Shown here piece after piece: positions 57,630 through 64,000 of a DNA stretch of 64,000 nt. The stretch is taken from positions 6,575,501-6,639,500 of the forward strand of contig NC_135362.1 of assembly GCF_051622035.1 (NCBI RefSeq), written 5' to 3'. A program made the translations under genes and the position numbers. The first letter of the stretch is position 1. Each line of letters opens with the position of its first letter. The notes beneath the pieces were generated by a model. It was not told where the DNA came from and did not search any database. It was given only the letters and a program-made list of their open reading frames with translations. The stretch is from Arctopsyche grandis. Lineage: Eukaryota; Arthropoda; Insecta; Trichoptera; Hydropsychidae.

Positions 57630-59860
57630 TCAAGAGAGTGTGTCATCGTCCGACGCAACTCCATCACTATTCATATATGCTGATATGATCGAAAATGTAT
57701 TTATGATGTTTGAAATGAGTGCAAGGGACTTGTGTACGTGTATTAAATATGTACTTGTCGTTGAGACTTCATAAATAAATAATACAAGTACGGGTAATTT
57801 TAACATATGTACGTAAGTTAATTTTTGAATATACATATAAAAACTTCAATTAGAATAAGTATCTTGAGAATTTACTGTTGTATATTTATTATGTATTTGT
57901 AAAATTTTAATAAACTTCCGTTTCTTAATTGTAGATGTATACATACGTATATAGATGGAAGATTTTTTGTATTGAATTATTAACTAATATATTATATATT
58001 TTCGCATAACTATGCAAGTCCACTCTTAATAACTTCAAAGAGCGTAAATTTTTAATCAATATTTCTTTCTCTAAAGTTTGTAAAGTTATCTAAACTTTTA
58101 ATTCAATAATATAATTAAATAAATTCCACATGATAAAAAGATTGGTTTAATCTATTTGTTTATAAAAATATTTAAGTAATAAAGAAATATATAATATAAT
58201 ATATAAATAATCTTTTAAAAAATCTGTGATATAATTTTTGGCCATATTCAATTTTCTGGCAATGAAACAACGTTGAGGAAATATAAGGATATACGATTTT
58301 ATCGTGAAAATCCTTGGCACTAGTGTCGTTTAATTAGGGGAAGAGAAATGTTTACTTCCGGTTTATGTCGTTTTTTCAAGACTTAAATATTTTACATACA
58401 TATGTATATGTATGTAAAATATTTAAGTTAACTGGTTTTATTATTTTGAACTATGTAAATGTATGTATATATAATATATTCCAGTCAATATTATTAAGTC
58501 CAAATATATACATAAAAAAATGTACTTTTAGTTATATTTATATAGTGAAATTATGAATATATGTATAATACGTATAGTAAATAAAGTAAATATATATTTG
58601 AAAAACATTTTGCAGCAACATCTACCTATTGAGTTTTAATACCAACTGAATATTTTCCTAGCGACATCTATGAATGAAAAGTTATACTACTATCGGAAAA
58701 TTTATTGGGGTGGTTGGAAAATTTGCTAGTTGCGATTTTTACCGCTAGAGACCTCTTTGTGATTTAGCTTTTAGTATCATAAAACATTATTGTTTTGACA
58801 ATTTTATAATACATGCGTAGAAAATTAATTACATACAAACTAAATTGAATGTAAACTTTTAATTCGAATGTTTTAATTAAAAATCGTTGACTTTTCCCGA
58901 TACATTTTATTCATAATTTCATTCACATTGAATCGAATATATGATTCAGACTATTGTAAACATTCGGTTTAAATTTAAACACCTTCTGTAAATATTTCCT
59001 TTATATCCGAAAGCATCGATGATTGCAGAGCGAGATCAATTTTCATCCACGTTTCGTTCACATCAATTTTGAACCACGTTTACGAACAAACAAACTGTGA
59101 AACGATTATTCGTTTCGTTATTATTTTTCAATCGCGAAAATTAGACTATTTCTGCTTATTTTTCTAGCTAATGTCTTCCCTCATTAATCAGAGTGCCTTT
59201 TTTTTAGCGACCTTGGACATTTTTCTGAATTTTTTTCTTATCTCGTGTTTTTTTTTAACTGAAGTCTGCTAAGCATCTCCAGAAGCTTGACTCCTGAGCC
59301 AATTCTAGATCTCCTTGCTCCCCACCTTCAAACCAGCTCACGGTTCCAAATAAAGTGAAGCACACTCCACCACCTCGCTATAGCGAATCCCCAAAAATAA
59401 CCAAGCGTTTTGTACGGCGCGACATATTTGAACTAGTTTCCACGGCTGTACCAATTTCAGGCCACATTCCACAGCCGTAACGTGGAATATTTTAATTCAT
59501 GCAATCAAATCTATATGTAACTTTTGTATTGTATTTGAAAAGGAATCATGTTTGGAATGTCATTGGTGTGTATATAAGGAAAGTCATTGATATTGAAAAT
59601 GTATTTTTTAATAGTAATAAATTAAAATAGTCCGTATAAAATTTCACATAAATATAAAATAAAATTATTTGTTTATAATAATAAAAGTACTAATAAATAT
59701 TTACAATTAAAAGCCTAACGATACGCCTGTTTGCTTTGTGTTGTTTCTTGAGTGCATTTCGTATTAAGGCGTATGAAAGGAAAATTCCAGGATTGGTATA
59801 GCGCGCTTAAGCAGTTGAATTTTCGCCTGGACTTGGTTTACGTTGGTTTTTATGTATGTA
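57630..59860. other. Gene-poor AT-rich stretch
   Basis: No conserved frame. The right end is the 3' flank of Mp20. A more GC-balanced patch at 59270-59470 gave no recognisable exon on either strand. Confidence 0.45.
58381..58428. repeat. Perfect 23-bp-arm palindrome
   Basis: ACTTAAATATTTTACATACA continues with TAT, then a 2-nt centre (GT) and the exact reverse complement. It is the longest perfect small palindrome in the window and contains the TACATACATATGTA phrase common in this genome. Confidence 0.9.
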
Positions 59861-59861
59861 T

Positions 59862-60658
59862 TTACTTTCCCAAGAGGATTTTGCGTCCAGCTCCCATGTT
59901 CTGGCCAGCTTGTGAAGCTCCCTTGTTGGAACCAGCCTGGAGACCGATCATTGTCTGTCCAGCCTTGAGTTGTTCCTCTGTGAAATCCCTTTTGCATTCA
60001 TCAGAAGGCTTGGGTCCCAAGTATGGGCCGCTCCATTCTGGGTGCTTGTATGTCTAAAAGGAAACGCAAAAGATATTAGTCAAAATGTCTGAAATTGATG
60101 TAGTGTAATCATTTGATTTGAGATAAGCACCTGTCTGCCGAGGGCGAAGAGTGTGCTGGTGACTTGAGAGATGTCTTTCTTGTCCCACAAGTCTACGGTC
60201 TGGAATACGTCAATGTCGCAAACTCCGTAGTTCTTGAGTGCTCCTTGGAAGCTGTTGATAATCATATAGGTATTGAAATGGCTGCCTCAAATCAATCAAT
60301 TTTTAGGTGTGTTTGATCGATGCGACTTACTTGTTGATGTTTTCCATCATTTTGAATTGTCCACCGCTAGTGTTGATCTTGGCTACTGATCCGGGGCAGA
60401 TCTTGTTCATCAGTTGGCAAAGGACTGTGCCGTCCTTGATGACATCCTCGTAAAGTTCGCCTGGGGGGAACTTAGCTCCGAGGATGGTCTCCATCCATTC
60501 TTGGGCTTCCTTCTCTTGGTTGGCATCGCGCTTGCCAGCCAACTGTGGAAAAAATATATTGTTATCACTGGTTTTAACAGTCACAATCACTTTTGATGGT
60601 GGATTAAGTTTGGAGTATTTGGGCTCACCTTGGCCCTGACTTGACGTTCAAGAGACAT
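59862..60658 (-). CDS. Mp20: Transgelin/calponin-family muscle protein (184 residues, four exons)
   Basis: Minus-strand exons 60658-60629, 60542-60331, 60251-60131 and 60053-59862 join in frame (555 nt). The start MSLERQVRAK follows a good initiation context (CTCAACC ATG). Residues about 20-125 form a calponin-homology domain (AQEWMETILG, VIKDGTVLCQLMNKICPGSV, FQMMEN-like FKMMENINNFQ, VFQTVDLWDKKDISQV). The C-terminus has one calponin repeat (MIGLQAGSNKGASQAGQNMG) and ends RKILLGK. The length equals Drosophila Mp20 (184). It binds actin filaments, mainly in synchronous muscle in flies. Exons 1 and 2 are separated by a short intron of 86 bp. All borders are GT..AG. Confidence 0.93.
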
Positions 60659-60731
60659 GGTTGAGTGTGTGTTTGTGAGATGAAGTAGCCCGAAGTAGCT
60701 GTGGAGCTGACTGCTGGTGCTGGACCTTAAC

Positions 60732-60762
60732 TGTGGAGACGATTGGAGTCAAACAATTTATA
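60732..60762 (-). promoter_or_regulatory. Mp20 core promoter (TATA box and initiator)
   Basis: On the minus strand TATAAA (60762-60757) lies about 30 bp upstream of CCACAGTT, a reasonable initiator with the start near 60732. This predicts a 5' UTR of about 74 nt, contiguous with the start codon. A C/G-rich stretch lies directly upstream of the box. Confidence 0.7.
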
Positions 60763-61267
60763 GTGCCCCTCCAGCCCCCGCGCCTCTCCCACGGGAACAA
60801 CCTGCCCCCGCCGACAGGGGCGTAGTCCACTCTCGAAACATCTTTTAGACGGGTTAATTCGGTTTCAAGTTTTGTTTGCACAAGCTTTTCGCATAGTATG
60901 ACGCATTTGAAGCGAATTTCATTTTGAAATGAAAAATAATGTATAGCAATACATTTGACAAGGCATTATATGTATATAAAGTATTGAAACGATATATAAA
61001 ACAGGTTTTTCAATATTGTGTTATTTTAACTTGACTAAATGAAAATGAAAATTGCACTAGATCCGATATATTTTTAGTTACCTGTTTCCTAAGTAATCCC
61101 AAAGAAAGCCTCTTGTGATTAATTTAGCTTTATATGACCACTAGGGAGTGTAATTTACCGCAATTTCCGTTTACCAATAACCCGATGATTTGTTTACCAA
61201 TTATCGGCTTACTTTTTTTTTATTGAATATAATTAACCAAATGCAAATAAACGTTTTTTATTATATA
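60763..61267. other. Mp20 upstream flank
   Basis: The first 70 bp beyond the TATA box are GC-rich (CCCACGGGAACAACC region). The rest is AT-rich without recognised elements. Confidence 0.45.
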
Positions 61268-61564
61268 CTAGCTAAACCCGGCATGCGTTGCAATGCCACA
61301 TTTGTCGGAAAAACTCAGGCAGCGAACACGATGGTCGCGACGTGAAAACATTTCAAATTATAGCGTTGCAATGACACTCATTCACGTTTTTCCCTTTTCC
61401 GTTCCCGTTTTTGGGCGATTTTTTTTTCACAGTAATCTTTCCGGACATGCATACAACAAATCCTGAATGTTCCATCGTAATCAGTTCAGTGGTTTAGGAG
61501 CCTATTCGAGACACACAGACAGACATTCATTTTTATTTATTAATATTTGTATATTATACTAAGA
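61268..61564 (-). mobile_element. Small Helitron-like element, second family
   Basis: In minus sense it starts A|TCTTAGTATAATATAC, continues with AATGAATGTCTGTCTGTGTG and CTCGAATAGG, and ends with GCATGCCGGGTTTAG and CTAG before T. Start TC, end CTAG and insertion between A and T obey the Helitron rule. The end motif resembles but differs from the family at 27365, 48871 and 51795. It is 297 bp with no gene. Confidence 0.5.
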
Positions 61565-64000
61565 TATATTGCTCAAAAAAAAAAAGGTATGAATAATAAT
61601 GAATTCAATAAACTAAAATATTTATTTTTTTACTCGTCGTTTAAGAAAATATACAGCGAAGAAAACACAATGTATTCACACTATCGTCCAATAGTTGTGA
61701 TCTAATTCTTCCTGTTTTATTTAATTTTATCAAAAAAAGTCATTTCCTTTCTCACAATTTCTTTATTTTGTTTCTCCTAGATCTTATTATTTTGTTCAGT
61801 TTATTTCCTAAACTGACTTACATATTTAGTCACAGATGGAACCATTGCAACGTATGGTTCATCATCAGAATCTAAAACTGATAGACTTACTACATCTGCC
61901 TTGTAAATTCGTTCTCTAACTTCTACTATTATTTTCATTATTGTATGTTTTTCATCCTGGATCTAACGTTGTTGCTAGATTGAAAAAAATGTTGTTAATG
62001 TCGTGCCAATGTTGCTAGATTAAAAAAAAGAGAAGAATGTGATAAAACACTAAAAATTTACCGAGTAATATAAGTAATAATTTACCGAGCCATTTAATGA
62101 ACTCCCTAATGGCCATGATTTAAAATCTTTCTATTTTATTACACATTGCATATGTTTAACGTTATTTCCATACTCTGACATAAATTATTAATTTTATATA
62201 GTACAGTCCAATCTCGTTGTAATGAACTTCTAGGAAACTTTTAAATTGTTTCATTATTCTAAATATTTGTCATAACGAATTTTTGAAGAACCTTGAGATT
62301 GCTTTTTTAATACTAAAAACTTAGCAAAATTTGACTGTAAATTTATGTAATGTAATGCCTATTTAAATTTATACTTTACATATAATATTCGAAAGTTTGG
62401 TGAATTTTTTTCCATAACTAATTTGGATCGATTTTTATGAAGTTATTATTTTATCACAGTTAAAATAACCAAGCAAAGCTCCATCGCTTCGTTGTTTATC
62501 TGAAGATGAACTTTATTCTTAACTGATACTTATTTTTTTCGTTTTGTTAATTTATTCGACTTTATGAACATCAATATGAAATTCATTGAAGTGTTTCCTT
62601 GCAAAATATATGCATAGATATTTGGATATTCCTCCTACCTATCAAATCAAAACTTAACTTATTCCTCGTAGGGTTACATGTAAAACTTATTCCTCGTAGG
62701 GTTTGTGAAAAATCTACTAAAGTAGTCGCCAAAAAATTTCATACATTTTTCATTGAACATTTTAATACATCTGCGTAGGTACATACATACATAGTAATGT
62801 TTCAATATTTTTTTAATATTGAAATAATGCCAAAACTTTAACAATAAAGTATGTATAATCTTCAAATTTCTTACTAAAATTTATTTAAAGAATATACATA
62901 CGTGCTTATTTAATTTTACATTTCGCTAATCCACCCATGAGGAGCCACCCACGCGCAAATGCGGGCAATCCTAAACTTAGTGGAAATATTCGTGAATTAT
63001 TATTTTTTTTTCACAATAATTTTCCAGAGAGTTCCACACATACGCTCTCAAACGGAAAATGACTCACCGTTTGACTATGGTCGATTCTTATGTGAAATTC
63101 CAAAATTCCAAGCGGGGGATAAACTCAAAAATACTCTCGTTCGCACGAATAAAATACAAAAATAACAAAAGTTTTTGAAAATTCGATTTTATTGTTTCTT
63201 CATCGCGATCAGTTCACACAAACATTAATTGACCACACTTGGAAGCAAAATTTCCATCGGCAAAATTATACCTATACAAAATTAATAAATTCACTCAAAC
63301 CGACACTGTTGCTGTTAATTCGTGTCACAATAAAGTAAACTTGGACAGTTTGCAAATATGTTTATTATTCACGCTTCCAAGACGGGTCTTCTATAAACTA
63401 AAAAATAATAAAGATTGTATTCATTTATAAACTATGTATATTTGACGACTAGAAATTCAATTTAGTATGTAAAGGAGGGACAAAATATTTACACACGTGG
63501 ACTTATCACTTAACAACTATTTACAGACGTGATGTTGCCTAGTTCTATTTATTTCTAATGTTTATGTTGAAATTCTCCAAGTTGAAAACGTGAAGAAGAC
63601 TATTATCTGTTATTTTGGACGTCGGAGTCTTAAATTTTATGGAATATATGGCTTTTAATTCTTACATCTTGGAATGTCGAATGAAAGTCCTCTGTAACAA
63701 GCCATTGATTATAATTTCAATATTGATAGCAATTTTTTAGTTGCTTTCAATTTATGTATGTATGAAATTGAACAATTGCAATGCAGATTTGTGCTTAAAA
63801 CACAGAAAATTTCTATTAATTATATCACTGTATTTTTTCTTATAAAAATATCATATCGCTTCACAATATTAATTATTTTTCATCACATTCATAGTGAATT
63901 TGGACACATTTAATTTTTTTTCAATATCAAACGAATAAAAAATAATTTAATATATGTATGTATATATTATTATAATTTTATTATTTCTTTAAATCCTTTA
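61565..64000. other. AT-rich non-coding stretch to window end
   Basis: No conserved frame or RNA gene was seen. There is a short direct repeat (AACTTATTCCTCGTAGGGTT, about 62652 and 62685). The longest frames lack motifs and have the base composition of the flanks. Confidence 0.45.

Noticed and set aside
1..64000. CRISPR arrays, bacterial operons, or genuine tRNA/rRNA genes
   Set aside because: The DNA is eukaryotic. tRNA-like boxes occur only inside SINEs without a foldable cloverleaf acceptor stem, and no spacer-repeat array was found.

Overview
This is animal nuclear DNA, almost certainly from an insect. The genes have introns with GT/AG borders and the background is AT-rich. The recognisable genes are Toll-type receptors, a five-LIM Mlp84B/Mlp60A muscle gene, a cysteine form of selenoprotein F, and an Mp20-type transgelin. 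The order cannot be fixed from the sequence alone.

Layout. 1-13.1 kb is a tandem Toll cluster: the 3' end of one paralogue at the window edge, one complete six-exon receptor (3055-7259), and one paralogue that stops inside the ectodomain (11300-13095). The intervals between them hold transposons: a hAT relic, a tRNA-derived SINE, two long-inverted-repeat Mutator-type elements with 9-bp target duplications (one carrying a nested TTAA-flanked Kolobok-like element), and a mariner fragment. 14.2-25.0 kb is the muscle LIM gene on the minus strand. It has ten coding exons for a 491-residue protein, two interchangeable half-LIM exons, an alternative terminal exon, and a splice donor that overlaps an in-frame stop. 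The intronless selenoprotein F homologue lies on the plus strand inside its last intron. 26-59 kb is gene-poor and repeat-rich. It contains Helitron-like non-autonomous elements with tandem-repeat cores (one with about 1.4 kb of GC-rich minisatellite), LINE 3' ends, SINEs, a long inverted repeat near 36-37 kb, and a full-length hAT transposon with an intact 709-residue transposase, matching ends and an 8-bp target duplication. 59.9-60.8 kb is the four-exon Mp20 gene on the minus strand with a clear TATA box. The rest, to 64 kb, is AT-rich non-coding DNA with one more Helitron-like element.

How it fits together. The cellular genes fall into an innate-immune receptor cluster and two muscle genes (a Z-disc LIM protein and a calponin-family actin-binding protein), with one ER thiol-redox gene nested in an intron. 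No new multi-gene system is visible. The most unusual material is the Toll paralogue decay, the alternative exon design of the LIM gene, and the mobile elements, whose boundaries are sharp enough to read target-site duplications and nesting order directly. Exon borders were read by eye from splice consensus, frame continuity and protein similarity. There is no transcript evidence.
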